This document shows, in pieces, positions 16,780-26,280 of a stretch of 64,000 nucleotides of DNA; within the stretch, counting starts at the first letter, position 1; every line of letters begins with the position of its first letter. The DNA lies in the NCBI RefSeq assembly GCF_020687545.1, contig NZ_JAJEQX010000006.1, positions 1-64,000 of the forward strand. The letters are read 5' to 3'. The position numbers and the translations under genes are program-made. This stretch comes from Ruminococcus turbiniformis (GTDB taxonomy: Bacteria > Bacillota > Clostridia > Lachnospirales > Lachnospiraceae). Below the pieces are notes generated by a model. The model was not told where the DNA came from, did no database searches, and was given only the letters and a program-made list of their open reading frames with translations.

Positions 16780-17400
16780 TCATTTGTCCTTATGAAGCAT
16801 TTTTTCCGCTTTTCCCCTGATCCTCTGTATCGCGTTGTCTATGGACTTTGGACTTTTGTCCAGAAGTTCCGCGATTTTTCTGTAGTCTGTCCCCATCAGA
16901 TGAAGATAGAGGACATGATTTTCCAATGGACTTAAACTGTCCTTAAGCTGTTCCACAAAGGCTTCCGTGTATTCCCGGCTGAAGTAAATCGCTTCCGGAT
17001 CATTTTCCTGCCGGGATTCAATCGTATCGATCAGCGGCATCTTTTTCCCGTCGCTTCTCACTTCACTATCCTCATAGAGCGAGACATAGTGGTTAAGCGG
17101 CATATGTTTTTTCCGTTTCGACGCCTCAATCGCACTGTACATCTGTCTGGAAACACACAGCTCCGCAAAACTGGAAAAAGACGTTCCCTGGGTACTGTCA
17201 TAGTCCCGGACCGCCTTGATCAGCCCGATCATGCCCTCCTGGATCAGATCCTCGTTCTCTCCGCCCAGGAGATACATGGCGCGGGCCTTTTTTCTCACCA
17301 TGCCCTTATATTTGACCATAATATAGTCCATGATGTCTCTGTCGCCTTCTCTGAGACTTTTCAGAAGCTGTTCGTCCGTCAGCCTGTCATACTTTTTCAT
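16780..17400 (-). CDS. sigH: RNA polymerase sigma factor SigH
   Basis: A 206-residue sigma-70 factor with region 2 (E-D-L-I-Q-E-G-M-I-G-L-I-K-A-V-R) and region 4 helix-turn-helix (Y-R-K-I-A-E-L-L-D-K-S-P-K-S-I-D-N). SigH (Spo0H) is the transition-phase and early sporulation sigma factor of Firmicutes. The neighbours cysE-cysS-mrnC-rlmB match the Bacillus subtilis order, which supports SigH over other minor sigmas. The yacP gene that normally separates rlmB and sigH is absent. The ATG at 17400 follows AGGTGA; frame upstream overlapping rlmB was not used. Confidence 0.92.
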   Translation of the reverse strand: MKKYDRLTDEQLLKSLREGDRDIMDYIMVKYKGMVRKKARAMYLLGGENEDLIQEGMIGLIKAVRDYDSTQGTSFSSFAELCVSRQMYSAIEASKRKKHMPLNHYVSLYEDSEVRSDGKKMPLIDTIESRQENDPEAIYFSREYTEAFVEQLKDSLSPLENHVLYLHLMGTDYRKIAELLDKSPKSIDNAIQRIRGKAEKMLHKDK

Positions 17401-17426
17401 TCTCTCACCTGTCATTGGCACACCGG

Positions 17427-18212
17427 CTATTTTCCTGATGCAAAAAGCCTCTGTCTTACAATCTCGTAGGCGAGAATACCGCCTGCCACTGAGGCATTTA
17501 AGGAAGTAATCTCGCCTTTCATCGGTATTCCAGCTACAAAGTCGCAGTTTTCCTTTACAAGACGGCTCACTCCCGTTCCCTCGCTTCCGATTACAAGTCC
17601 GATGGGGCCTGTCAGATTCAGGCTGTACATCGGATCGCCGTCCATATCGGCGCACACAAACCAGAGCCCTTCTTTTTTCAGCTCCTCCATGGTTTTTACA
17701 AGGTTCGTCACCTTAGCAACAGGCGTGTAGTTAAGCGCCCCCGCAGACGTTCTGGCAACGGTCGCCGTAAGCCCCACTGCCCGGCGCTTCGGAATGATCA
17801 CTCCATGCGCTCCGGCAATGTTGGCTGTCCGTATGATCGCTCCCAGATTGTGCGGATCCTCAATCTCATCGAGCAGGATCAGAAACGGATCCTCCCCGCG
17901 TTCTCTGGCAAGCGCAAGCATATCTTCCACCTCAGAGTAGGCATACGCGGCCGCGCAGGCGATCACACCCTGATGTTTTCCTGTCCGGCTCATCTTCGTC
18001 AAACGGTCTTTCTCCACAAAATTGAGAATGGCGCCGTGCTTTTTCGCCTCTCTTATGATCGTGCGCACCGGTCCGTCCTGGCATCCGTCCAGAACATAAA
18101 CCTTTTCCACGGTCCTTCCGGAGCGGAACGCCTCGATCACAGCGTTCCTTCCTTCAATCAGTAAAGTCTGATCCTGTTCCGTATCCATTGTTTCCAATTT
18201 ATTTTCCTGCAT
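17427..18212 (-). CDS. rlmB: 23S rRNA 2'-O-methyltransferase RlmB
   Basis: TrmH-family (SPOUT) methyltransferase of 261 residues that modifies a guanosine in 23S rRNA. An N-terminal L30e-like substrate domain (I-E-G-R-N-A-V-I-E-A-F) is followed by the knot with D-E-I-E-D-P-H-N-L-G-A-I-I-R-T, G-S-E-G and S-L-N-A-S-V-A-G-G. Its start lies 14 bases inside the mrnC gene. Position between mrnC and sigH is the conserved Firmicute arrangement. Confidence 0.96.
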   Translation of the reverse strand: MQENKLETMDTEQDQTLLIEGRNAVIEAFRSGRTVEKVYVLDGCQDGPVRTIIREAKKHGAILNFVEKDRLTKMSRTGKHQGVIACAAAYAYSEVEDMLALARERGEDPFLILLDEIEDPHNLGAIIRTANIAGAHGVIIPKRRAVGLTATVARTSAGALNYTPVAKVTNLVKTMEELKKEGLWFVCADMDGDPMYSLNLTGPIGLVIGSEGTGVSRLVKENCDFVAGIPMKGEITSLNASVAGGILAYEIVRQRLFASGK

Positions 18213-18672
18213 TGTCCGCCTGTCCTTCCTCTCTGTGTTCCATGCTTTCAAGGCCGATCTCCACAAGCTCCGTAAGCCGCCCGTACGCACCGGTCAGATA
18301 GAGATAGCCGATCAGCGCCTCGAAACCGGTCGCCCTGCGGTAGTCCGTGATAGACTGATTTTTCGCCGGAGACACGCTTTTCGCATTTCTGCCCCGCCGG
18401 TACACTGCATGTTCCTCTGTGTTTAAATGTTCCTGCATGGCGCGCATCATGTACGACTGGGCTGACGCCTGCACATAACGGCTTGTCTCCTCGTGGAGCA
18501 CATGAACCGGCCTGTTTCCCCTTCCCGCAACCATCATCTTGATAATCAGGTCAAAGACACAGTCGCCGATATAGGCCAGCACAAGCGGGGAAGCACTCTT
18601 CGGGTCAGGATGCCCCATGCCCGGGATCCGGTTCATATAATATTCAAATCCATGTTCTACGCTTTTTTCCAT
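18199..18672 (-). CDS. mrnC: mini-ribonuclease III
   Basis: MrnC trims 23S rRNA precursor ends. The 157-residue protein consists of the RNase III catalytic domain alone, without the double-stranded RNA binding domain. The motif [10 protein letters not shown] and the second acidic cluster [10 protein letters not shown] are visible. It overlaps cysS by 16 bases and rlmB by 14, as expected in a tightly packed operon. Confidence 0.96.
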   Translation of the reverse strand: MEKSVEHGFEYYMNRIPGMGHPDPKSASPLVLAYIGDCVFDLIIKMMVAGRGNRPVHVLHEETSRYVQASAQSYMMRAMQEHLNTEEHAVYRRGRNAKSVSPAKNQSITDYRRATGFEALIGYLYLTGAYGRLTELVEIGLESMEHREEGQADNAGK

Positions 18673-20063
18673 TTTACTCCTTCCCGCGTATCCTCCAGAA
18701 TAATGCCTTTGGAGAGAAGTTCGTCTCTGATCTGGTCAGCAAGCGCAAAATTTCTTTCCTTTCTCGCAGCCTGGCGCTTCTCGATCATCGCCTCAATGTC
18801 CGCGTCAAGTATCTCTTCTTTCTGCTCCACGATAATGCCGAGCACGTCCGTCAGTTTTTCCAGGCTGGCATAGAGACTCTCAAGATACTCTTTCGAGCGG
18901 TCTGCGCCGGCTGTTGTGTTGATATATTTGACAAGCTCAAACACAGACGCGATGGCATCTGCTGTGTTGAAGTCGTCATCCATAGCACGCTCGAATCCCG
19001 CCCTGTATTCATCCGCCTTTGCAAGCAGATCTCTCTCCTCTTCCGTCAGGTTCTCTGCCTGTGCGTTTCCGGACAGGAATTTTAAATTCTCCGCCGCGGT
19101 GCGGATACGCTCAAGTCCGTTTTTGGCCGCTTCCATCAGATCCGCGCTGAAGTTGAGCGGGCTTCTGTAGTGAGCGCTTAACATAAAGAATCGAAGCACC
19201 TGAAGGTCATATTTCTCGCTGATCTCGCGAACAGTAAAGAAATTGCCGAGAGACTTTGACATCTTCCGGTTATCGATGTTGAGGAATCCGTTGTGCATCC
19301 AGTATTTTGCAAATTCCTTGCCGTTTGCCGCCTCGCTCTGGGCGATCTCATTCTCGTGGTGCGGGAAGATCAGATCCTCTCCGCCTGCGTGAATGTCGAT
19401 CTGTTCGCCGAGATATTTCTTTGACATCTCGGAGCACTCGATATGCCATCCCGGACGTCCGTCGCTCCACGGAGACTGCCATGCAGGCTCGCCTTCCTTT
19501 TTCGGTTTCCAGAGAACGAAATCAAGCGGATCTTCCTTCTCATCCTCGCCTGTCACAAGAAGCGCGCGTCCGCCAGACTGAAGGTCGTCCAGGTTCTTGT
19601 GGGAAAGCTTTCCGTAATCTTTGAACTTTCTCGTCCTGTAGTAGACTGTTCCGTTTTTCTCGTAGGCATATCCCTTGTCGATCAGAGTCTGGATCATATC
19701 CACCATTCCGCAGATCTCCTCTGTCGCAAGGGGATTCTTCGTCGCCGGCTTGATGTTCATCGCCTCCATATCCTTTTTGCACTCCGCAATATAGCGCTTG
19801 GATATCTCGTCTGCCGTCACGCCCTCTTCGATCGCCTTTTTGATAATCTTGTCGTCTACATCCGTGAAATTGGAGACAAAGTTGACGTCATATCCCTTGT
19901 ACTCGAAATAGCGGCGCACCGTGTCGAACACGATCATGGGCCGGGCATTTCCGATGTGGATGAAATTGTACACGGTCGGCCCGCACACATACATCTTCAC
20001 CTTTCCCTCTTCCAGAGGAACAAACTCTTCTTTTCTCTTTGACATTGTGTTATAAATCTTCAT
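18657..20063 (-). CDS. cysS: cysteinyl-tRNA synthetase
   Basis: Class I synthetase of 468 residues. The HIGH motif is I-H-I-G-N-A-R-P, the KMSKS loop is K-M-S-K-S-L-G-N-F, and the zinc-binding residues include Cys in Y-V-C-G-P-T and the H-H-E-N-E pair. The 14-base overlap with cysE shows co-translation. Both lie behind a T-box leader with a cysteine specifier, so uncharged tRNA-Cys raises both cysteine synthesis and its charging enzyme. Confidence 0.98.
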   Translation of the reverse strand: MKIYNTMSKRKEEFVPLEEGKVKMYVCGPTVYNFIHIGNARPMIVFDTVRRYFEYKGYDVNFVSNFTDVDDKIIKKAIEEGVTADEISKRYIAECKKDMEAMNIKPATKNPLATEEICGMVDMIQTLIDKGYAYEKNGTVYYRTRKFKDYGKLSHKNLDDLQSGGRALLVTGEDEKEDPLDFVLWKPKKEGEPAWQSPWSDGRPGWHIECSEMSKKYLGEQIDIHAGGEDLIFPHHENEIAQSEAANGKEFAKYWMHNGFLNIDNRKMSKSLGNFFTVREISEKYDLQVLRFFMLSAHYRSPLNFSADLMEAAKNGLERIRTAAENLKFLSGNAQAENLTEEERDLLAKADEYRAGFERAMDDDFNTADAIASVFELVKYINTTAGADRSKEYLESLYASLEKLTDVLGIIVEQKEEILDADIEAMIEKRQAARKERNFALADQIRDELLSKGIILEDTREGVKWKKA

Positions 20064-20736
20064 CGTAATCTCCTTTCTTTTCCAGGCACCGAAGCTCCTT
20101 TACAAGTTTGTGGAGCTGTCGGTTCAGCCTTAAGTTCTCATCCTGAAGTTTCTTAATATCATTCAATACCGGATCCGGCAGATGAATCTGATCCATATCG
20201 AGCCGCGGCACTTTCTTGTTGTCCATCTTCACAATTCTCCCCGGCACTCCGACAACCGTACAGTTCGGGGGCACCTCCTCAAGGACAACCGATCCTGCTC
20301 CGATCTTGGAGTTTTCTCCGATCGTAAAAGAACCGAGGATTTTTGCGCCGGCACTGACCATTACATTGTCTTCAAGAGTGGGATGGCGCTTGCCCTGTTC
20401 CTTGCCTGTTCCGCCAAGAGTAACTCCCTGATAAAGAGTAACATTGTCTCCGATCACAGTTGTCTCACCGATGATCACGCCGCTTCCGTGGTCAATAAAC
20501 AGCCCTTTTCCGATCGTTGCGCCGGGATGAATCTCAATTCCGGTCTTTCTGGCTCCCCGCTGGGAGATCCAGCGAGCCAGGAAATAGTGTTTTTTCAGAT
20601 ACAGCTTATGCGCCAGCCGGTATCTTAAAATCACCCGAAAACTCGGATAGAGAAACACTTCCATGTTCGATTTGATCGCCGGATCCCGCTCCCGGATCAC
20701 CTGGATCTCCTCTCTAATATACGATATTATTCCCAT
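20050..20736 (-). CDS. cysE: serine O-acetyltransferase
   Basis: CysE acetylates serine to O-acetylserine for cysteine synthase. The 228 residues include the left-handed beta-helix hexapeptide repeats (about 70-170) with the catalytic [11 protein letters not shown] and G-V-T-L-G-G-T-G. The C-terminal 60 residues form a coiled-coil-like helix, longer than in minimal SATs, and lack the E. coli-type inhibitory tail. The ATG at 20736 follows AAAGGAGTGG and lies just downstream of the T-box terminator. The partner cysK is elsewhere (46450-47376). Confidence 0.96.
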   Translation of the reverse strand: MGIISYIREEIQVIRERDPAIKSNMEVFLYPSFRVILRYRLAHKLYLKKHYFLARWISQRGARKTGIEIHPGATIGKGLFIDHGSGVIIGETTVIGDNVTLYQGVTLGGTGKEQGKRHPTLEDNVMVSAGAKILGSFTIGENSKIGAGSVVLEEVPPNCTVVGVPGRIVKMDNKKVPRLDMDQIHLPDPVLNDIKKLQDENLRLNRQLHKLVKELRCLEKKGDYDEDL

Positions 20737-20751
20737 TTCTTCCACTCCTTT

Positions 20752-21029
20752 AGTAAATAAAGAAAAGCTCCGCCTCAGATAAAGAGACGAAGCTGTTCCG
20801 CGGTTCCACTCTAAATTGAGAGTATACACTCTCCCACTCAACTGCCTGTAACGTATGCAAAACGGGTTCCGCTACATAAGATTCACGAAACCGGCTCCCG
20901 GACGCACTTCGCAGCACATATTCCCAGGGAAGCTTTCAGCCGGTGACTTCCCCTCTCTGAGGGCGCTTTTTGTATCTGTTACTCTTTCCGTTCTCCGCCT
21001 TTTATTATTTCCGCCGAAATTTCAGCGCA
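20752..21029 (-). promoter_or_regulatory. T-box leader, cysteine type
   Basis: The leader between the promoter and cysE carries the invariant T-box core GTGGAACCGCG (within 20796-20817) followed by a terminator hairpin. Stem I lies about 20895-21010, with a GGCTGA-like apical motif. A TGC triplet on its 3' side (20904-20906 on the plus strand as GCA) is the best specifier codon, matching cysteine and the genes controlled. Uncharged tRNA-Cys would pair with specifier and T-box and prevent termination. The exact specifier loop would need folding. Confidence 0.88.
20753..20794 (-). terminator. T-box regulated terminator
   Basis: An 11-base stem (arms 20784-20794 and 20766-20776, two G-U pairs) is followed on the minus strand by TTTTCTTTATTT. 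It lies immediately after the T-box sequence and 17 bases before cysE. Confidence 0.85.
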
Positions 21030-21035
21030 TACCTT

Positions 21036-21064
21036 ATATTATGAAACTTTTTCCTTTTTGTCAA
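21036..21064 (-). promoter_or_regulatory. promoter of the cysE-cysS operon
   Basis: Perfect TTGACA (21059-21064) and TAATAT (21036-21041) on the minus strand with a 17-base spacer. It places the transcript start at the 5' end of the T-box leader. Confidence 0.85.
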
Positions 21065-21132
21065 CCTGCGCTGCTTCTTTTGCGGTGCTTCTTTTTGGAA
21101 GCCTTTTGGGGAGCAGCAGTTCTGTATACCGC

Positions 21133-22287
21133 TTAAACAATTTCATTGAGAAAGACGTCTGTCAGTTTTCTGATCTTTCCAAGCTCCGCTGCAAGGTGAT
21201 CCGGGACAATGGCTCCGTCTCGCTCTCCAGCTTCCTCCGGCGAAATTCTGCCGAACAAAAGCTCTGTCAGATCTGCAATCGGTATCACGCCTTCCGAATC
21301 TTCCGTCTCCCTGACATGAAGCTCTCTCTCGTCCGCTCCGGAAGTCACTCTCCAGATTCTGCTGTTTTGGGTGATCAGCGGGTCAATCACGGCGAAGGAG
21401 CAGTCCACTTCCACACTTTCCGGAACGGTAAGTGCTCCCAGAAACTCGGACAGGCAGACGATTCTCGCCATGATGACAGGCTTTTTCTCCTGTGCGAACT
21501 GTTCCGGGCAGGCATAGACTTTGACAGAGTTCTTTCTGCCGCTCAGCCGCTTCAGCTCTTCGACCGATGAAAGAAACAGCTCTTCACTGTCCGGAAAATA
21601 CAGCGGCTCCCTTATTTCCAGTCCATCCTCTGCGGCATAGCAGTACATCCCCGTAATTTCTCCATTCTCCCGGATCAGCCGCACGCCTCCTCGCTCACTC
21701 GCCTGCTCCATAATGACAGTCTGCCAGTACGCGCTGTCACGCACGGTACATATTTGCCAGCGCATAGAAGGAGTAACGCTGTATTTTTCAAAAAATGCAG
21801 CCATCTCGTCCGCATTCCACAGCCCTGCGTCTGAAAATGACACATCTTGTCCGCTTTTCTCCGTGTTCGAATCGGAGCATGCGATATCGCCGATCCACTG
21901 GCTGTAAATAAACCGGAAATCATACGGCGTATAGATCGCCTCCGCGGCGGGCATAAGAAAGGTAAATGGAATCTTCCGGCCATACATATCGTTAAGCGAC
22001 CGCGTAAGAAGCGCCCGCATGCAGCCCCGTCCCCGGTACGGTTCTTCCGTCGCCACAGCGATAATATACGCCGTTGGAAATATCTTATCTTCCACACGGA
22101 TCCGATACGGATTCAGGTGGAGCATGGAACGGATCTTGTCCTCTTCCTCCACCACATAGATCTCGTTTTCCCTGGTCTTGATGTAATAATAATAGTCAAG
22201 GAACTCTTTTGTATCCTCTGAAAAGACCTCTTCCCACAGTGGTCTTGTATTATTCTTTTCACTCTGATCCAGTTTTCGAAGAATCAT
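21133..22287 (-). CDS. Eis-like GNAT acetyltransferase
   Basis: A 384-residue protein with an N-terminal GNAT fold. The acetyl-CoA loop is R-G-R-G-C-M at about residues 85-90, preceded by A-Y-I-I-A-V-A-T. A second GNAT-like and a C-terminal sterol-carrier-like domain account for the length, the pattern of Eis-family acetyltransferases. Eis proteins acetylate aminoglycosides or peptides; the substrate here is unknown. The start has GGAGCGG upstream. It ends 69 bases before the cysE promoter. Confidence 0.85.
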   Translation of the reverse strand: MILRKLDQSEKNNTRPLWEEVFSEDTKEFLDYYYYIKTRENEIYVVEEEDKIRSMLHLNPYRIRVEDKIFPTAYIIAVATEEPYRGRGCMRALLTRSLNDMYGRKIPFTFLMPAAEAIYTPYDFRFIYSQWIGDIACSDSNTEKSGQDVSFSDAGLWNADEMAAFFEKYSVTPSMRWQICTVRDSAYWQTVIMEQASERGGVRLIRENGEITGMYCYAAEDGLEIREPLYFPDSEELFLSSVEELKRLSGRKNSVKVYACPEQFAQEKKPVIMARIVCLSEFLGALTVPESVEVDCSFAVIDPLITQNSRIWRVTSGADERELHVRETEDSEGVIPIADLTELLFGRISPEEAGERDGAIVPDHLAAELGKIRKLTDVFLNEIV

Positions 22288-22321
22288 ATATCCCGCCGCT
22301 CCTTTTTTGCCATTTCCCCGC

Positions 22322-22873
22322 TTATTCCTTTTCTGCCTCTCTCACACAGCAGGCGCCGCAGCCTTCTGTCCTCTCTGTCACATCCACGCTGCTGTAATTC
22401 GTGTATTTCTCAATGGCGCAGATTGCCTGGGATGAAATTCCTTCTCCTGTTCCTGTAAAGCCCAGCCCTTCCTCTGTCGTGGCCTTTACATTCACCTGGT
22501 CTGTCTCAATTCCAAGCGCGCCCGCAATGTTCTCTCTCATCTGATCGATATGTGGTCTCATCTTCGGTCTCTGGGCGATAATTGTAGCGTCGATATTCTC
22601 GATCACATACCCCTTCTCGTCAAGGAGCTTTCCGACATGCTCCAGAAGACGGATGCTGGAGATCCCCTCATACTGCGGATCCGTATCCGGAAAATGCTGC
22701 CCGATGTCTCCCAGCGCCGCCGCGCCGAGAAGCGCATCCATCACTGCATGAACAAGCACATCCGCGTCTGAATGTCCCAGAAGCCCTTTCCCGTATGGTA
22801 TCTCCACTCCTCCGAGTATCAGTTTTCTTCCTTCTGTCAGTCTGTGAACATCATAACCCAATCCTGTACGCAT
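22322..22873 (-). CDS. ispF: 2-C-methyl-D-erythritol 2,4-cyclodiphosphate synthase
   Basis: IspF closes the cyclodiphosphate ring in the MEP isoprenoid pathway. The zinc motif G-Y-D-V-H-R-L starts the protein, and [10 protein letters not shown] and the [12 protein letters not shown] segment follow. At 183 residues it is about 25 longer than usual: a C-terminal tail contains the cysteine cluster C-G-A-C-C. The ATG at 22873 has GAGGAG at good spacing. An ATG six bases upstream overlaps the previous stop as ATGA and is also possible. ispG is at 60022. Confidence 0.95.
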   Translation of the reverse strand: MRTGLGYDVHRLTEGRKLILGGVEIPYGKGLLGHSDADVLVHAVMDALLGAAALGDIGQHFPDTDPQYEGISSIRLLEHVGKLLDEKGYVIENIDATIIAQRPKMRPHIDQMRENIAGALGIETDQVNVKATTEEGLGFTGTGEGISSQAICAIEKYTNYSSVDVTERTEGCGACCVREAEKE

Positions 22874-22875
22874 AC

Positions 22876-23502
22876 TCATCTCTCCTCATAATCTTTTTCC
22901 AGTGCCTCAGCCCCAGAAGCCTCCTCCGTCGGTCCATCTGTTTCATCCTGCAAAAATTCTCTCTTTTTCATTCCCTCCTGAACATGGATTCGGAGCGTAT
23001 CCTCGCCGAAGTTTTTTTCTCCCTCCTCTGCTTCCTGAGACACTTCCGCTTTTTCGCTTTCTTCATTGTCTCCCGCAGGCACTGATAAAACTTCTTCCGT
23101 TTTTTCCTCGGGCTCTGACAGGTCGTTTTCTTCATTCTCTCCCGACAATCCTGATTTTATGTCCGTGGCGTGGAGGTTGACCCCTTCTGCCCGCCCCGGC
23201 CTTACGTCTTCTGTTTCCTTCGGCCTTATCACAGCCTTTACGATTTTCTCAGATTTTTCAGCCGTCTCCGGTGATGAAGAGCTGTTTCCCGTTCCTTCTT
23301 TTCCGCCGCGGTTCATTCTGTAAACTGTTCTCGCACTTACAATTACATAAAACGCTCCGAACACAATAAACACAACCGACATCACACTCAGAAGCATCAT
23401 GTTGCTTGGACGCTCATTAAGCGCCTGGATCAGAAGCCTGGCCCCGATCCAGACAAGATAGGCTCCAAGAATAATTCTCACTATAAACGCTGCTTTTTTC
23501 AT
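22876..23502 (-). CDS. membrane protein with acidic tail
   Basis: A 208-residue protein with two membrane helices (about residues 5-24 and 35-58) joined by a short loop, then a long highly acidic, low-complexity tail (Glu, Ser, Asp). No domain was recognised in the tail. It starts at M-K-K-A-A-F with GGAGG about 12 bases upstream, behind its own promoter. It ends three bases from the ispF start, so the two share a transcript. Function unknown. Confidence 0.7.
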   Translation of the reverse strand: MKKAAFIVRIILGAYLVWIGARLLIQALNERPSNMMLLSVMSVVFIVFGAFYVIVSARTVYRMNRGGKEGTGNSSSSPETAEKSEKIVKAVIRPKETEDVRPGRAEGVNLHATDIKSGLSGENEENDLSEPEEKTEEVLSVPAGDNEESEKAEVSQEAEEGEKNFGEDTLRIHVQEGMKKREFLQDETDGPTEEASGAEALEKDYEER

Positions 23503-23553
23503 ATCCGTTTTATCCTCCGTTTTCCAACCGGCAGACAGCCGGCATCTCCTACA

Positions 23554-23582
23554 AGTATAAATGGTTTGGGAGAAAATTACAA
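23554..23582 (-). promoter_or_regulatory. promoter upstream of membrane protein-ispF
   Basis: TTGTAA (23577-23582) and TATACT (23554-23559) on the minus strand with a 17-base spacer, just after the terminator of the two-component operon. Confidence 0.65.
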
Positions 23583-23588
23583 CATCAG

Positions 23589-23617
23589 AACCGGCACGGG
23601 TTTTCACCCTGCCGGTT
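23589..23617 (-). terminator. terminator of the galactoside/two-component operon
   Basis: AACCGGCA and TGCCGGTT enclose GGGT/ACCC with a four-base loop, 33 bases after the response-regulator stop. The T-tract is weak. Confidence 0.65.
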
Positions 23618-23649
23618 CCCCGATCAGCAGCTCAGCCAAAAGCATTTTG

Positions 23650-24471
23650 CTAAAGGCTGCTTTTTTCCTTTTCCCTGGACAGTGAATGCCCGAACGACTT
23701 CTTATAAAGATTGTAAAAATAGTGCCAGTCCGAATATCCGAGCATTTCCGCGATCTCATATACCTTCAGATCGCTTCTCAGATACAGCCTTCTGGCGCTT
23801 TCCATCCGCAGTCCGGTAATATAGTTAATAAAATTTTCCCCGGCCTCCTCTTTAAATATTTTACTGAAATATGTCTTGCTCATTCCTACATGGAGCGCCA
23901 CCTTTGAGAGGGAGAGATCTTTATCGCCCAGATGTCCGGCAATATAATTAAGAGCCTCTCCCACTTCCCGTTTCAGGCGTTCATCCTGTTCAGTCCTCCT
24001 CATTCTTTCTTCTATCACATCCCTGGTGATTTTCTGCAAAAGGGTATGAACCTCATCATTCCCGCTCTTCCCTTCTTTACCCTTTTCCTTCTTCGTGCGT
24101 TCCTCATATCTGCGCTTCACTTTCAATACAGCGTCCAGAATATCCTCCGGCATCATAGTCGGTTTAAAAAGATAATCCTCCGCCCCCAGCCTCATCGCGC
24201 TTCGCACCAGATCAAACTCATTAAAACTGCTCAGAACGATGATGCCGGGCGTCATTCTCTTCCGGTGTACTTCTTCTATTAACTGGAGGCCATCCATCCC
24301 CGGCATTTTAATATCTGTCATCAGGATGTCCGCCGGGCAAGCCTCCATCATCTCAAGAGCCTCTTCCCCGGAAGATGCTCCTGAAACATCCAGACCGTAC
24401 TTCCACCACTCCACACTGTCCACAACCGCGTCCCTTGCAAATACCTCGTCATCCACAATCAGCATTCTCAC
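23650..24471 (-). CDS. AraC-type response regulator, YesN-like
   Basis: A 273-residue response regulator. The receiver domain occupies about residues 1-120 with acidic pair V-D-D-E, phospho-accepting Asp in M-T-D-I-K-M-P-G-M-D-G (near 54) and conserved Lys in Y-L-F-K-P. The C-terminal 100 residues form an AraC double helix-turn-helix (M-S-K-T-Y-F-S-K-I-F-K). It overlaps the sensor kinase by four bases (ATGA). As the last gene of the galactoside operon it presumably activates that operon. Confidence 0.95.
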   Translation of the reverse strand: MRMLIVDDEVFARDAVVDSVEWWKYGLDVSGASSGEEALEMMEACPADILMTDIKMPGMDGLQLIEEVHRKRMTPGIIVLSSFNEFDLVRSAMRLGAEDYLFKPTMMPEDILDAVLKVKRRYEERTKKEKGKEGKSGNDEVHTLLQKITRDVIEERMRRTEQDERLKREVGEALNYIAGHLGDKDLSLSKVALHVGMSKTYFSKIFKEEAGENFINYITGLRMESARRLYLRSDLKVYEIAEMLGYSDWHYFYNLYKKSFGHSLSREKEKSSL

Positions 24472-26267
24472 TTGTCTTCACCTTCTTCGTATACTGCCGG
24501 TATCATGACCAGTACTTCTGTCCCGATTCCGTTCTCACTGTGTATCTCCATATGACAGCTCTCCCCGTAATTCAGTTTCATCCTCTGTAAAATGTTATTC
24601 AGGCCGATGCCATTGAGCTGGTCCATCCCCCGGAAAGTAAATCCTTTCCCATTGTCACGCACCGAAATATTGAGCATATCCTCCCTTACCCCGCAGCTTA
24701 TCCGGATCAGGCTGTCCGTATCATCTGTTCCTCCATCAGTCCCGGTCTTTGAACCGTTCTTCTCTCTTCCTTCAAAAGCATGCATAAATGCATTCTCTAC
24801 CAGGGGCTGAAGGAGCATTTTCAGCACGCGGCACTGTCCGGACGCTTCATCCGTGTTATATTCAATGCGGACATTTTTATTGTAGCGCATATTCTGAAGG
24901 AGGGCATAATCATCTATAAAGCGGAATTCTTCTGCCAAAGGAACCTGTCCGTCCGTATCTTTGCAGCTGTATTCCAGTATTTCACTGAGAGCGACAATTG
25001 AGCGTGCAATCTCCGTATTGCCATTTCTGATTGCCTGCCATTTGATTGTATTCAGTGTATTATAAAGAAAATGGGAATTGATCTGCGCATTGAGCGCCTG
25101 CATCTGCATCGCGGTCTTCTCATGTTCCTTCTGAATATTCGCTTTCATCAGATGCTCAACCTCCCTGACCATCCTCTGGAAACTGTCAACCAGATCCGCA
25201 AGTTCCCTGCTGTCCGGCCGGCTCAAAGAGATACCAAAATTTCCATTTCCCACATCCTTCATGCTTGATATAATATTTGTGATTGGCCGGGTAAGACCTC
25301 TTGCAATTCCCGCCGAAACTGATACAGCACAGACAATATAAGCCAGAATCCCCGCCAGCCATGTCCCTGCTGCCTTTTTCATCTCCTGGTGCAGTGCAAT
25401 ATCGCTGTTCATCTGAACAACCCTCCAGCTGCTGCCGGAAATCTGTTCCGTTCTCAATGTATAGCCGTTCTCCTCGGACAGGTTTTCCCTGTCTGTAAGT
25501 TCTCCCAGATCAAATCCCTCATAGCTTACACTTTCCGCTAGTTTCCCGGCCTGTTCTTTTTCGGGAGCGTAAATCAGCATTCCGTCATCATCTACGATAA
25601 AGGTGAAATCTCCGTCCCCTGTCACTGCTTTTTTCACTGCCTCCTCGATCTTATAATAATTCACATCAATCTGCACCGCTCCTACAGCCTTACTTTCTGT
25701 AAAACGGTTCAAATACGTGAGGAACCGGATCATAACCGGCGTACTTGAGCTGCTTGTATATCCATAGAGAGCCGGCGCCGGAGGAAGTACTATTGTCTCT
25801 CCAAGCTGATCCACATCGAGCGGTTCCGGGAGCGCCTCTGAGAAGACCTCTCTGTTCCAGTTGCTGTTTGTAGAAAATCCGTTTCCGTCGAAATTCAGAA
25901 GATAGATATTATCCACCAGACTGTTGGAAATCTTGATATTCGTAAGCTGTGACGTAATATTTCTCGTAATCTGTAATTTTTCGTATGCACTCTTCTCTGA
26001 ATATCCTTCCAGTTCCTCCTGAAACACTACAAGCCCGAGAATCTGATCTGATACCGTCTCACACTGTTTTATAATACCTTCCAGATCATTAACCAGCGTT
26101 TCCATACTGTTTCTCTGGATACTGCGCACCCGCTCCGCGTAAAATCCTTTTAGATTTCCGTAAAAAATAGCAAGCAGGATCATGCTCGAAACCATCAGCA
26201 CTGACATGATTCCAAGCATGACCTGCATTTTAATCGACAATTTTCTGAATTTCCACTTTCTTCTCAT
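24468..26267 (-). CDS. sensor histidine kinase, YesM-like
   Basis: A 599-residue membrane kinase of the LytS/YesM type. A helix at about residues 15-35 and another near 305-325 enclose an extracellular Cache-like sensor. A HAMP segment follows. The phospho-acceptor motif Q-I-N-S-H-F-L-Y-N-T-L has serine where most YesM kinases have proline. ATPase boxes L-V-E-N-A-F-M-H-A-F and N-G-K-G-F are present. Its ligand is probably a sugar or oligosaccharide given the operon. Confidence 0.94.
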   Translation of the reverse strand: MRRKWKFRKLSIKMQVMLGIMSVLMVSSMILLAIFYGNLKGFYAERVRSIQRNSMETLVNDLEGIIKQCETVSDQILGLVVFQEELEGYSEKSAYEKLQITRNITSQLTNIKISNSLVDNIYLLNFDGNGFSTNSNWNREVFSEALPEPLDVDQLGETIVLPPAPALYGYTSSSSTPVMIRFLTYLNRFTESKAVGAVQIDVNYYKIEEAVKKAVTGDGDFTFIVDDDGMLIYAPEKEQAGKLAESVSYEGFDLGELTDRENLSEENGYTLRTEQISGSSWRVVQMNSDIALHQEMKKAAGTWLAGILAYIVCAVSVSAGIARGLTRPITNIISSMKDVGNGNFGISLSRPDSRELADLVDSFQRMVREVEHLMKANIQKEHEKTAMQMQALNAQINSHFLYNTLNTIKWQAIRNGNTEIARSIVALSEILEYSCKDTDGQVPLAEEFRFIDDYALLQNMRYNKNVRIEYNTDEASGQCRVLKMLLQPLVENAFMHAFEGREKNGSKTGTDGGTDDTDSLIRISCGVREDMLNISVRDNGKGFTFRGMDQLNGIGLNNILQRMKLNYGESCHMEIHSENGIGTEVLVMIPAVYEEGEDK

Positions 26268-26280
26268 GGAAGTCCCCCGG

